From the NCBI GenBank assembly GCA_024291935.2, contig CM044306.1, positions 21,275,001-21,339,000 on the forward strand: a DNA stretch of 64,000 bases. The letters run 5' to 3'. Of this stretch, positions 1-18,552 are shown one piece after another. This stretch comes from Okapia johnstoni (taxonomy: Eukaryota; Chordata; Mammalia; Artiodactyla; Giraffidae). Made by a program: the position numbers and the translations under genes. The number at the start of each line of letters is the position of its first letter. The stretch's first letter is position 1. The notes beneath the pieces were generated by a model. That model had not been told where the DNA came from and ran no database searches. It saw nothing but the letters and a program-made list of their open reading frames with translations.

Positions 1-7121
<7,121 letters not shown>

Positions 7122-7136
7122 TCACTTCAATTCCAT
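7122..7136 (-). other. Upstream ORF abutting the THRA start codon
   Basis: Minus-strand ATG at 7136-7134 is followed by three sense codons and TGA at 7124-7122, giving MELK-stop. The THRA ATG starts at the very next base (7121), in the same frame. The upstream ATG has G at -3 and G at +4 (CTGGATGG), so it is in good initiation context. The arrangement would suit leaky scanning or stop-reinitiation. Confidence 0.6.
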
Positions 7137-7164
7137 CCAGGATGCCCTCCAGCACGCCGAGAGA
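7122..7164 (-). other. THRA: THRA exon 2, 5' UTR part
   Basis: The first coding exon appears to start at 7164, after a CCCCAG acceptor (AG at 7166-7165). This leaves 43 nt of leader before the ATG at 7121. The leader contains an upstream ATG at 7136 that opens a four-codon reading frame closing directly on the THRA start. The acceptor is inferred from sequence only; a different upstream AG is possible. Confidence 0.6.
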
Positions 7165-7520
7165 CTGGGGTGGGCACACTGGCCCCCCCGGCACACCCAC
7201 AGGCCACCCACCCCCTGCCACCCAGGCCCTAGGGCACAGCACCCATGGTGCCCGCCTCAGCACTTGGCCTTTCACACCATGCCCTGAGCCCCAAGGGGGG
7301 CGGGCGGTGAAAGGGGCCAGGGAATGGCAGGTGGTAGGGCTGGGTGGGGGAGCAAGCTGGGTCAGTAAAGGGGTCCTGGGTGGGAAGGGTAACTTCAGAA
7401 TCTTGTCCTGTCCAGAGGTTCCTGCAGAGAGAGGAGAGAGGCAGGGATAAGGTGGCACCATGGTGGGGCTAGGAGAATAGGATTCCTTTGGTACCAACAT
7501 TTTGGGGCTCATAATGAGAT

Positions 7521-7744
7521 GATGGGGGGATTTCACTGGTGCTCCAGTGGCTAAGACTCCATGCCTCCAATTCAGGGGGCCCAGGTTCAATACCTGGTCA
7601 GGGAGCTGGACCCCACAGGCTGCAACTAAGAGTGTGCAAGCCACAACTAAAGTTCCTGCATACCACAAGGAAGACCTGAGATCCAGTGCCACCACTAAGA
7701 CCTGGAGCATGCCAAATAAATAAATAAATATTTTGAAAAAGAAA
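7521..7744 (+). repeat. CHR-type tRNA-Glu SINE with target-site duplication
   Basis: tRNA-like head ('CCAGTGGCTAAGACTCC', 'CCAGGTTCAATACCTGGTCA'), body 'GCAACTAAGAGTGTGCAAG', and an A-rich (AAAT)n tail. A perfect 10-bp duplication ATAATGAGAT flanks it at 7511-7520 and 7745-7754, showing a real retrotransposition insertion in THRA intron 1. Confidence 0.85.
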
Positions 7745-7960
7745 ATAATGAGATAGTGGTAGTCATAGAGGGCAGGCACAGGGAGAGGACCAAGATAACC
7801 ATTCAAATCAACAGAGAGCAGGCAAAAAATAATATAACTACCACACAGCAGGCAAGACTGGAGATCCACAGCCTGATCTCCATACATGAAAAAGGATGGA
7901 TGGAAAGAATGAGGTCATCCATGTACCTTGTCTCAATCTTCACAATCAAGTGAGGCCCTT

Positions 7961-8187
7961 GTGTGTGTGTTAAGTCACTTTAGTCGTGTCTGACCCTTTG
8001 TGACCCCATGGACTGTAGCCCACCAGGCTCCTCTCTCCATGGGATTCTCCAGGCAAGAATACCAGAGTGGGTTGCCATTTCCTTCTCCAGGGGAATCTTC
8101 CTAACCCAGGGATCGAACCTGCTTCTCTTGTGTCTCCTGCAATTGGCAAGCGAGTTCTTTACCACTAGAGCCACTTGGGAAGTTTCT
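7961..8187 (-). repeat. Bov-tA SINE (tRNA head plus BovB-derived tail)
   Basis: In reverse orientation: BovB-derived 'GACCCCATGGACTGTAGCCC' and 'GGGTTGCCATTTCCTTCTCC', then the tRNA-like head at the right end. Short flanking duplication GGCCCTT at 7954-7960 and 8188-8194. Ruminant-specific. Confidence 0.85.
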
Positions 8188-8972
8188 GGCCCTTAATATG
8201 CATCTATTAAACATCAGCTGCTATTACCAACCCCCTCGCCAAGTTTTCCTAAAACTCATCAGTATTGTAGGGCAAGAGGCCACCAGAGATGGGCAGCTTT
8301 GAGCCCAGGCACAGGGCGGTGGGGGGCGGGGGGGTGTACTGGAGATGGAAGTGTGGTTTGTAGAGGTGGCATGCAGGAATTCTGAACACCCACCTGAGTG
8401 CCTCAATGAAGGACACTGATAATAGTAGGGAGCTGCCCCCTCCCCCAGCTGCTGGCCCTGTTATGACTCCCCAACCCTGGCCCCAAAAGGAGATTCCCAT
8501 ACAAGGTCCCACATCACACTTCCCAATCTGAGGGCCAGGCTTCCCCTTCCCCATTGATTTAGCTGAGCTGCCACCCACCAGGAAGGCAAGGGGACAGGGA
8601 ATGGAAAATAACCCCTGTCAATGGCACAGAGACTATGTGCCCCTGGTATCAGAACTTTGCAGGTGAGTAAACGAAGCCTCAGAAAGCTTGACCATTCACT
8701 CAAGTAGGCACAGGTAGTTAGCAGCCTGCCTCCAATGCTGGCCTTGCTCTGCTACCTGGGGTCCAGGGCAGTGCCAACCTGGGCCAACCATTCCCTCCAC
8801 GCCACACTGCAGACCTGAGGCTCCAGCTCTGCCCACACAGGCAGGTGTGGGCACGTGCGAGGGGACAAAAGGTGCAGCTCCCGGCACACACCCCTTCATC
8901 CCTTGTAGTTCGGCTGCTGCACCAGAGGCCTTGCCCCTCGCTCCCACCTCCCCTGGCCCCACCTCTAGGAAC

Positions 8973-9011
8973 TGATAAGGAGTCAGGGTGGGAGGGGAAG
9001 GGAGAGATAAG
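8973..9011 (+). promoter_or_regulatory. Paired GATA motifs in THRA intron 1
   Basis: TGATAAG at 8973-8979 and AGATAAG at 9005-9011, both matching WGATAR, 32 bp apart in repeat-free intronic sequence. Motif match only; no evidence of occupancy. Confidence 0.3.
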
Positions 9012-9216
9012 TCAGGCCATTGGGCAGGGCAGGGCCGGGCCATGGGACAGGGCACTGGGGTGAGTCCCCATCCTGGGGAGCAGGGCAGGAGGACAGAAGG
9101 GTGGCCCATTCTGCCTCTGATACCCCCACAGACCAGAACTGGGCACTGGGGGCTGGACAGGAGACATTGGGGGGGGCGGGTGCGAGCGGGGAGCCTTAGC
9201 CCAGGGAGCCGTCAAG

Positions 9217-9227
9217 AAAGTAGGTCA
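9217..9227 (+). promoter_or_regulatory. ROR/REV-ERB response element match (RORE)
   Basis: AAAGTAGGTCA fits the RORE consensus WAWNTRGGTCA at every position. It sits beside an A/T-rich block (about 9228-9274) within otherwise GC-rich intron. The gene next to THRA in mammals, NR1D1 (outside this window), encodes REV-ERB alpha, which binds such sites. Confidence 0.35.
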
Positions 9228-10544
9228 AGTTTTTCTTGGCTTGCGGAGAAATTCCTGTTATAAATTTATAATGGCGTAGCCAGCCCTAAGGGGTGGAGGT
9301 GGGGGAGAACAGGAGTGGGTGGGGTTGCCCAGGGCCTGGGCACAGGGGCCTGCTGCTCCCAGCCAGAGCGCTGAGGGGTAGGGGGGCCAGGGTAGTTGTG
9401 GGGGTGTGGCTGACAATAGAGGGCTATTTTCTGTCGCCTCTGTTTCCACTTCTCTCTGTGCCCAGTGAAGCTTCCTTTGGTCTGTCTGTCTGCATCTGAA
9501 TGTCTCTCTCTCTCCAGGGCTGGGTGTCTCCCTGTCTCCCCCTCCCCCCAAGACTGTGCCTCGGTGCTTGGCACACCCTGGCTGCGGTGCTGCCCCCGCC
9601 TGTCTCCTGCCCACCTGGCATGCTGCCACCACTTGTTTACAGAAGCTGGAAAAATCCACTCGCCAGCCTGAGGCCCGGGAGCCCCCAGGGAGGGGAGGAG
9701 GCAGGCACAGGAGTGGGCACAGGGAGAGAGGGGCAGCCCCGGGGAGCAGGCCCTGGGGGCAGGTGAAGGCAGCCAGGGTGTGCAGGAATGGGTACCGACA
9801 GCTGTGGGCCGGGCCAGGCGGGGAATCCCAGTGGCAGCGCATGGCATGGGCAGCGCCCTCCCAGGCCATAGAGCTGGAGGAACCCCCTCCCCGCTCACTC
9901 CTGCCACTGCCCCTACAGGGCACACCTGGGGCAGCGCCAACCTAAGCCACCATGTTTATCTTCCCTTCCCCCTCCCAGGCCCAGTCTTAACTCCAAATGT
10001 GTCTGGGCACTGCCCAGGGCTTGCACGTGCCTGCTGGGAGGGGCGTTGAGCAGAACGGTGCCTGCTGCCTGTCGGTACCACCCAGGCTCCCCGGAGCCCC
10101 TGGCAGTGGGCAGCAGAGCAAGGTCCTGCCCTCGCTGCTCAGGGCACCCTCGCCTGGCACTTAGCAAGAGGTTGGAACCCCTGAGGGCTCCTTGTTGTCT
10201 CTCTGGGGACATACCTGGGCCTCTGAGGCGACAGAGCGGGCAGAGAGCCCAGCATGCAGGGAGGCCCATGGCACGTGGGCCAGGCCTGTGTTGGCCGTGG
10301 GCAGATAAAAGTCCACGGGGAAGTGGGGCGGGGCGGGGACACCCACCCTGAAGGGCAGCCTCTCGCCCCTCCTCCTGGAATCCTCTCAATTCCCCAAGTG
10401 CCTGCCGGGTACAGACCTGCCGAGGAAGAGGCTCAGCCCCCTGGAAGCGGAGGGGCTGGAGCCATGCTGCTCTGAGACGAGGCTGGACAGTCGGAAGGCA
10501 AGGCCCACCTGTCGGCGGGCCTGGCCACCCACTCCCTCTTTGTC

Positions 10545-10616
10545 AGATAAGAGCTGCCTGGTGGCAGTGTGGGCAAGGCGCCCGTGGAGGGGGAAGCATT
10601 TCATTAAGCTTAAGTG
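10545..10616 (+). promoter_or_regulatory. GATA and NKX2-5-type motifs in THRA intron 1
   Basis: AGATAAG at 10545-10551 and TTAAGTG at 10610-10616 match the cardiac GATA4 and NKX2-5 binding motifs. A further AGATAA is at 10303-10308 and a palindromic E-box CACGTG at 10272-10277. Grouped here as a candidate regulatory stretch; motif-level support only. Confidence 0.25.
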
Positions 10617-11247
10617 CTTCTGGGATGGGGGGACAGAGACAAGAGGCCAATGCAGCATCCACAGGCACCATGCCAGGTCCCCGCTGCCGGGACTGTCCCC
10701 CTCTGCAGTCCTGTGGACCCAAGGGACTCCCTGGAAGGATGCCTAGGGCTGCCAGCGGGGGGACTCTCTGCCCCTGGATCGAGCCCCCAGGTCTCCACAC
10801 CAGTCTCCTCTGTGTCTACTCTTGGCTTTGGCCCCACCTGTCAGGGCCCCTGAACTTTGTCCTTAATGCCCTAAGCGAAGACCAGCCCTCCTCCTTGCCA
10901 AGCAGAGGGAAGGACGCACATAGAGAGAGGGGGGCTGAGAAAAGGGGAGAAAGAGGAGGAGGAGAAGGGTGAAAGGGAAGAAGGGGGAGAGGGGAGAAAA
11001 GATGAGGAGGGGCAAGAACAAAGGGACGGGCCGGGACTGGGGTAGAGGCAGGGATGACAATGAAGTAGATGGAGAGGAAGAAAGGCAGCAAGGAGGTGGG
11101 GGTGGGGGAGACAGAAGGACAGAGGAGGGGAGGAGACACAGAGAGAAAGGTAACAAAGGAAGAGGGGTGGGGGTGCTCGGTGCCCCGCCTAAGTCCCACC
11201 TCATGGAGGCTGGAGGGAGGGGAGAGCAGAAATGGTTTCCACGGTGA

Positions 11248-11287
11248 CAGCTGGTTCTTGGTGGCCTGGCATGTGGGCTATTAATAG
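11248..11287 (+). promoter_or_regulatory. E-box plus perfect MEF2 site
   Basis: CTATTAATAG at 11278-11287 matches the MEF2 consensus CTAWWWWTAG exactly and is self-complementary. A myogenic-type E-box CAGCTG lies at 11248-11253, 24 bp away. The combination is typical of muscle enhancers, and THRA is a major receptor in heart and muscle. Function is inferred. Confidence 0.35.
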
Positions 11288-12872
11288 TGCTGTGGGGAGG
11301 TTCGCACCTCCCTCTCCCCTTCCCCTTTGCCTGCTGCTAGGGTGGGGGGGAGATATTTCACCCCTTACTTCCAATTATCTGGCACTGATGCCCTGACTAC
11401 ACACCATGGGGGCCAACAAGGGTGATGCTAAGAGGCCCAGGTGGCCACTGCAGCCCACACACAAACACACACACACCAGACACACGGGCATGCACAGGCA
11501 AACACAGGCATCTGTGTGCAGACATGACCGCCTGTGCCAACGTGGGCTCCCATGGGCAGCCACAGACACCAACAGCCCCCGGGGGTTCTGGCGACGGTGG
11601 AGGTTGCAGCAGCAACACAGGCCCCCAGGTTGAGGGCTGGGTGCCTCCCAGGGCTGGGACATTTACCTCCTTTCCCAGATCCCCCACTGTGCTACTCTCA
11701 GGTATGGACTTGGGGGGGGCTGCCCCACCCAACTCCCTGTTATCCGAGTGCCCGGAGGGAGAGGAGAGGTAAAGGCGGGAAGGGAGGTACTATTTGGCAG
11801 GTGTGTGATGGCAGAGGAGTACACAGACGCAGGCACCAGCTTGGCAAGCGGGAGGCGCCAGGGGAAGGCAGCAGCCCTCGGTGGGCTCCCTCAGGGCCCC
11901 CATGAGATGGGATTCTGGAGCTCAAGGGCAGAGACCCCTGACGTCTGATCTCCAAGCCACTCTGGGGCCTTGGAGGCTAATGGGAGATGGGGGTGGGGGA
12001 TATAAGGGGGAGACTGGATACTTAAACAAAAGGATCCTCTCCCCCAAAAGAATATAACAGGAAATTCCCCCCTGCAGGTCAGAGACAGAAAGACATAAAC
12101 AGTAGCCTTGACTTGGGCCAGATGCCCAGTAGGAACATCAAAGACTGTTGGGCTTCCCGCCCACCCCCACCATAACCTCACCCACCTGCTGCTCTCCTGC
12201 TCCTCCCCCCACCCCGGGCCACCTCTGGTCAGGCAGCAAGGTGGGCCAGGCAGCAAGGTGGGCGCCCAGGTGTGGGGCTCACTTCCACCACCCCCCCGCC
12301 ACGCCTACTGACGATGGTGGTGCCCACAGCCCCGGCTCAAGAGCTCAGCCCCTTCCCTGCCAACCCACAGATCTTCATATCCCCCCTACTCCCCACAGGG
12401 AATGGATGGGGAGATCCACATAACCAAGAAGGCAGAGTTAGGAGCACCCCCAGGCTGAGCACACTCTCCCTGCCCCCCCCCCCCCAGCGGCCAGTGGGTA
12501 ATCGGAGCTGGGAGCTGGGGCAGCTGAAGGCTGGAGGCATGAATGTCATGGGACCAAGGTGCTCACTGCAGATGGCATCACGGGCACAGGGCTGGGGTCC
12601 TCCTTTCCCCACTCCCCTCTTCCAGGGAGGAGGTGGCACAGAGGAATCTGCGAGCCCTGGGGAGCTCTGCCCAGGAGGGAAAGGGAGTGGTCAAGGGGAA
12701 ACGAAAAGGGGGGATGTTCTCCCAGGCACCCCCAGAGAGGCAGAGATAGCCCCCACCCAACCCGAAGAGGCAGAGGCAGGGTTGAAGGGGGGAGGAGGGC
12801 CTGAGAGGGAAGCAGGGAGAGAGGAGCTGGGAGACGGAGGGAGGGAATGAGGAAAGGGAGGAGAGATTGAAA

Positions 12873-13064
<192 letters not shown>

Positions 13065-13899
13065 CAGGCGAGAGTGAGCAAGTAAATGCAGCCGAGTCTG
13101 CCCGCGCACACACACGGACACGTGCAGACACACACACTCACCCCGCATGCGCAGAGCCGCGGGCTCGGTACCCCATTCCAGCAGATAGTCAGAGCCCTCC
13201 CCGGCCCACACAGGCACAAAATGCGCACACATGGATGCGCACACAACACACCCACTCACTGGTGTGTACCAAGACGCCCGATAGCCACCAAAGCCTGGGG
13301 TCCAGCGCGCTCCCCTTCCCTCGCCCACGCCCCATGCGCCTGGGTAAAAGAGAAAATGAAACAGGCAGCTCTGGGAGCCAAGAGCTCATCTCCTCCTTAC
13401 AAGAGGAAGCGAGGAGGAAGAGGAGGCGTGGGGGCTGGGTCCGGTCCGCTGCTCTGTGCCACTGATAGAGGTGTGCTCTTGGCCCTAACCTTTAACCCCA
13501 GTCCCCGTGCCCAGACTGGGTGCCCACCTCCAAAGCAGGGGAGCAAAGATAGCATTTTCTGGGCACCAGTGAGTTCCATCTTGCTCCCCTTGTCTGCCCA
13601 GAGAACTTCTGACGCCTCCCTCTGGACCACCTCACAGCCCGGCATGCCACAGGGTGGTCCCCCTTTGGTGCCCTCGCCTTGGCCTGCCAGGGAGGAGGGC
13701 AAGCAACACCACATGCCTGAGAACCACACGCTCCTCTCTCCACCAGCCCCAGCTGCCTCTGTGAGAGCCTGAGAACGGTCTCTGGTTCCAAGTGGCCTGT
13801 GTGTCCCCACCCACCCTGCAGCGTTCCAGACCTTGGGAAGAGAAGAGAATCCAAAGGCCTTGTTGGCCGTGACAGCTCGCAACAGGGGTTGACTACAGG

Positions 13900-14050
13900 T
13901 GTCATCTCACATTATGTTATTTGCCCTCACTCCACACGAGGTGGGCATCCCTGTCTCCAGATTATGAAAACCTAAACCCAAAGTCAGCAACTGGCAAGTG
14001 GTGAAAACCCAGCCTCCAACTCCCAGGGAGTGGTCTTCTCACCACTGTCA
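13900..14050 (-). repeat. MIR-like remnant
   Basis: Weak inverted MIR pattern ('CACACGAGGTGGGCATCCC', 'AAGTCAGCAACTGGCAAGTG', 'GTGGTGAAAACCCAGCC'). Confidence 0.45.
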
Positions 14051-14749
14051 TGCATGCCTCCCTTCCCCATGAGGCAAAAAGTCCCCCAAGCACCTTTGCA
14101 GCCATGAGAAGTAGGGTTGAGATTAGCGCCCCCGCTCCAGAGGTTCCCCAGTGGCCCATCACAGGGCATATCCCTCCCACTGTCCTGGGGGAGCTGCATA
14201 AAAGGGATGGAGGGCGGAGAGAAGTTTTATCACCAGACTCACAGAGGATAGGAGGCAACCCAGGATAGACCCTGGACCCCCAGGTGCTGCACCCAACACC
14301 CTCCTTATTCACTGCCCCCACCCTCCACACTAATGTCCCCTCTGTGCAAGGGTGGGGAATCTGTCAGCCAAGGGTGGGTCCTGAATGATAGATCGATGGT
14401 AGGTAGCTGAGATTTTGGGTCCCCAGGAGAGAGGAAGGGTAACTTACTCCACACATAAGAAGTGAGAGGGTTTATGGAGAGGAGCCTGCTTTCCTTGTTT
14501 TTTCTCTTCCACACTCCCAGTGCTCAGACTTGTCCCAACAGAGATGCAGTGATGCCCAAACATTCATGCATTTGTCCCTAACTGGGGGTGTGTGTCCCAG
14601 TCTGAGATACCAAGGGCTCTTTTAAGAAGCAGCTAAATAAGGTGAGGATTGGAGGAGGGCACAGTGGTGGCAGAGGGGCTCCAGGCTGCCCAAACTCCTG
14701 GCGGGAGAGAGAGAGGTGACATGGAGAGGTGACAAGGAGGCTGGAGATT

Positions 14750-14912
14750 CAGTTCAGTCGCTCAGTCGTGTCCGACTCTTTGCCACCCCATGAATTGCAG
14801 CACACCAGGCCTCCCTGTCCATCACCAACTCCCGGAGTTTACCCAAACCCATGTCCATCGAGTCGGTGATGCCATCCAACCATCTCATCCTCTGTCATCC
14901 CCTTCTCCTGGA
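14750..14912 (-). repeat. BovB LINE 3' fragment
   Basis: Inverted BovB 3'-end sequence ('GTCGCTCAGTCGTGTCCGAC', 'GTCGGTGATGCCATCCAACC'). Flanked by the 9-bp duplication CTGGAGATT at 14741-14749 and 14913-14921, so this short copy inserted on its own. Confidence 0.85.
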
Positions 14913-15044
14913 CTGGAGATTAGGGACCCACTATCCCTACCACCCCTACCTCATGCCTGTGATACCCTGGAGATCCAATTCTCCACCAAGCTTCTCCAAG
15001 AAATCCAGGGGACCCCAGACCCACAGATTTCCTTGCTGTAACAG

Positions 15045-15245
15045 CTAACACATACAGTGCTTGCTGTGCACCAGGCACTCTTTTAAAGCATTTTATATAT
15101 TCTGACAGCTGGAATCCTCAAAAAACTGAATAAGGTCGGTATTACCATCCTCAGTTTATAGATAAGGCAAAGGAGAGGTTAAATTGCTTGCCAGGATTAT
15201 ACAACTGCCAGTGGCAGAGCTGGGATTCAAACCTAGGCACTCGAG
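15045..15245 (-). repeat. MIR SINE remnant
   Basis: Inverted MIR ('TGCACCAGGCACTCTTTTAA', 'GGCAGAGCTGGGATTCAAAC'), immediately followed by an AT microsatellite. Confidence 0.75.
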
Positions 15246-15248
15246 CTC

Positions 15249-15249
15249 C

Positions 15250-15307
<58 letters not shown>

Positions 15308-15340
15308 CACGTGTGTATATACATAGATATATAAATATCC
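15249..15340 (+). repeat. (AT)n/(TATG) microsatellite
   Basis: About 90 bp of alternating AT with occasional G and C interruptions (TATATGTATA, ATACACGTGTGTAT), partly palindromic, next to an MIR tail. Confidence 0.9.
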
Positions 15341-18300
15341 CTGTTTTTAACCATTACAGCATATCACCTGCCAGAGGAGCAATACCTTGTTCTTTCATCC
15401 AGCTATGTGTTCCCTGTGACCCAGCCTCAGTTTCCCTTTCTGTAGCAGCCATGGATTCTCTAGGGTGGAATCCCTACCAGTGCCTTCTCATCCATCGTCC
15501 AGACCACAGTTAGAGGGGAACATGGCCAGAAGTGGTAAGTGCCCCCTGCTCAGGTTTCCCAAAGTGGAGGGCCTCACACAGCCCCACACAAAATCTGGGC
15601 AGCTGTACCCTCAGAACCAGGCTCACAGGCTGGGCAAAGCGCACACAGCTGTTGGGCATCTCTGAGGTGGGTCTCAGCTGCCAGGGATGTGGAGAAGGGC
15701 CATTGTGAGTCCTGCCCAGCTGGGTCCTGCCAACTCCCACCACTTGCCCTGGGGGGGGGGGCGATTATTTTCCAGTGGGTCAGTGTGGAGAGAGCCTCTG
15801 CTAAACAGCCGTGGCTTGTCCACCCAGGCCTTCCACCCAGGCTGAGCCCAGCGGCCTGAGAAATCAGCATGGGCAGTGGTTGACCCCTTCTCTTCTCCCC
15901 CTATGCGCAGCCCCCCAAACTTGCTGGCCGCAGCTGCAGCGCTGAGGAAGTGCAGGATGTCCTGAGCAGCCAGCTGAGCCCCCCCCCCCCCCCCACCCCA
16001 ACCTCTTGCTGACCCCAGAGGCAGGGCAGGCAGGCCGAGGGGCGGGGTCTGAGTACTAGCAACTGGAGAAGAATGGAGAACATCACCGCCGGTTCCCAGC
16101 TCAGAGCATGGAGGCTGTGGCAGAAATGGACACCAGAACAGGGGTCAACAAGGGGGGCGGATAGGGACAGAGTGAGAGGGAGTTACCGGCTGGCGGAGAA
16201 ACAAGGGGAGGGAGAAGAGACACAAGCGAGACAGAGCAATGGAGACCGCGGTGGAGCAAAATTCCAAGTCAAAAATACACATCACTCACCCAGACACTCA
16301 CCAGCTTACGGCCTCCTAAGGGAGGCTTCCAAGTTTAGACGGGAGGGCAGAGCTGAGAAAAGGGGCCAGACTCCCGGTGGGAGGCAGGAACTCGGCAGGG
16401 GTTAGGAGGGGAGGCCGGTGAGCATCCCCAGTAATGGCCCAGACCAATGAGCCCAGCAGGGGCACTGAGGTTATCTGCTTTTCGGGTGGGGATGAGGGCT
16501 TCTCCCTAGGAGACAGGTCTCCCCAAGACTCCCTCCCCCCCACCCCACAGCAAGGGTCATTCCAGCTCCTGAAGTCACCGAACACTGCTTCAGATGCGTG
16601 ACTCGGCCCTCTGGAACCCCCTCCCCCTCACTCTTTGCTCTGATTTTTCTGTCCCTCAAAAAAACAAAAAAAAAAGCCTGGAAAAAGAAGGCAGGAGGAA
16701 GCTTGAGGGAAAAAGTCTACGACTGCGTGTGCATCTAGGGATGTGCCTGACTGCACAGCTACAGTGTGTGCATCCGGGGTTGTAGACCTGCGCCTTCTGA
16801 GTGCCTCCTGCACCTGAGCCCCCGGGACTGTGTGCAGATGTGTGCACCTGTGTCCGGAGTTCCCACAGTCAATCAATTAAAAAGGATTACAGAGCACTTC
16901 CTATGCTTGGCTCTGGGTGGGATCCAGAGCAATTCCAGTGATTCTCCTGGGTCTCAAGGAGCTCACCATCTAGGGGGTGGGATGACAAGGAAAAGAGACA
17001 GAGAATGTTATCTATCATGAATGTGTGCCTTCCACCATTCTGGGAGCAGGGTTTTTTTTGTGTGGTACACAGCACCTCAGAAAGCCACAGTAAGAGTCCA
17101 GGAAAATACTTGTTGCTGAGTTGGGTATACGTGTGTTGATGTGTAACTGCGTTTGCATTTGACCGAGTGACAGCGACTGTCACGGCAAGGCGATGATGCC
17201 TGTGTGACTGGGCTCATGCGAGCACGATGTGCCTGTGAGTGACAGGGTCTTTTGTAATGTGTGGCTGTGTGCAATTGCTCTGCGTTCATGCATGCAGGCG
17301 ATAGTGACTTTTTCTGTGTGGGTGACAGCGACTCCTCCTTGTTGTATATGAGAGCATCTCCCCGTGACCCTATGCGTGGGTATGTGCATGGGTTGGTCTC
17401 CCGTGGGTGTGTCCCACCCTTCTGAGCACCCCTGTGCAGTGGCAGCGTGCCTCTTCCCTTGTCCCCATGTGGGTGTGTCCAGCAGTTCCTGTCCTTGAGT
17501 CTGCCTGGGTGTCCCTGGGTGTGCATGCGGCCGTGTGTGTGTGGACATATCTCTGTGTCTGCATGGCACATTTGCTTCCCCCTCATCTTGGACCACAGCC
17601 CCCTATACCCCTCCCCTTCCTGGGGCCTGAGCCAGCATGGAGGGGTGGGCTCCCATTCCACTGGCTTTCCTTCTGTGACCTCCCCCCCAAGAAACCCCCC
17701 TCCCCCGGAAAACGGGAGGCTCTCTCCATTGCCCCTATAACCCCCACTCCGCAGGCTTTACCTTCACACTGGACAAGAGAGGGCCCCAGGCAGAGAAGGG
17801 GCACCAGAGACACGTTGCAAGGGGAGGGAAGCCGGGTGGCACGCAACACCGGCCCATTCCTCCCTCTCTTCCTCAACCACCCTAGCTTGCAACTCCCCTA
17901 ATTATCCAAGGACCCTCAGATACACCCCCCTCCCCAGACACACACCCCCCCAGCCGCGTTTTTGCAATTAGTTGTGTTGCAACCAGAGAGCCATGTTCAA
18001 TTGGGGAGGCGAGTGAAGTGGGGGGGGGGGGGAGACTTCCTTCTCCTGGGGCCCGTGCAAGCCCACCTCCCACCCCATTCCTACCGCCCTCCGCTGCTGG
18101 AGGCAGCTTTGCAAAGGCCATTCGGCCTCGGCCTGGGAGGCTGGGGGTGGAAGCTGGGGGGGCAGACCTCCGGCGCACCGTAAACAAACCGCGGCGCGGC
18201 GGGCGGGGGAGCTCCGGCGGCCGGCAGCGGGGCCGGGCCCGGGAATGCGCAGCGGACGGGCCGGGACAGAGGCCGGGCGGGCCCTCGAGGGGGAGGCCCG

Positions 18301-18490
18301 GACGCCATCTCCGCCGGCGAACCCCGGGGCCCACCGCCCTCCCAGCAACGCCTCCCTTCCCCAGGGCGTTGAAGCTGCAAGCTCCCGGCCAGTGACAGGG
18401 TCACCGGGGAGCCCGGGAAGGCTGAGGCTGGCCGCGGGTACCCCCCGGACGCCCTCAGCCCGCCTGGGAGCTGGCCAGAGAGCCCCGCGG

Positions 18491-18521
18491 CTTTGCATAA
18501 TCAATCGCGAGGTATTTGCAT
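18491..18521 (+). promoter_or_regulatory. Two octamer-like POU sites at the THRA exon 1 donor
   Basis: An exact octamer ATTTGCAT (18514-18521), extended by TATTAAT, and a second TTTGCAT-containing site (CTTTGCATAATCAAT, 18491-18505) lie about 20 bp apart in a small AT-rich island. They sit about 30-60 bp inside intron 1, within the CpG island. The resemblance to POU-domain sites is exact for one copy and partial for the other. Confidence 0.35.
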
Positions 18522-18552
18522 ATTAATGCCCCCCTCGCTCCCTCCCCCTTAC

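Noticed and set aside
9258..9940. Overlapping 220-codon minus-strand frames in THRA intron 1
   Set aside because: GC-rich intron with two long frames side by side in different phases, Pro/Gly/Ala-rich, no domain; not a gene.
13086..13772. 228-codon plus-strand frame antisense to THRA
   Set aside because: Starts at the edge of the microsatellite, no domain similarity that I recognise, and no promoter or splice evidence.
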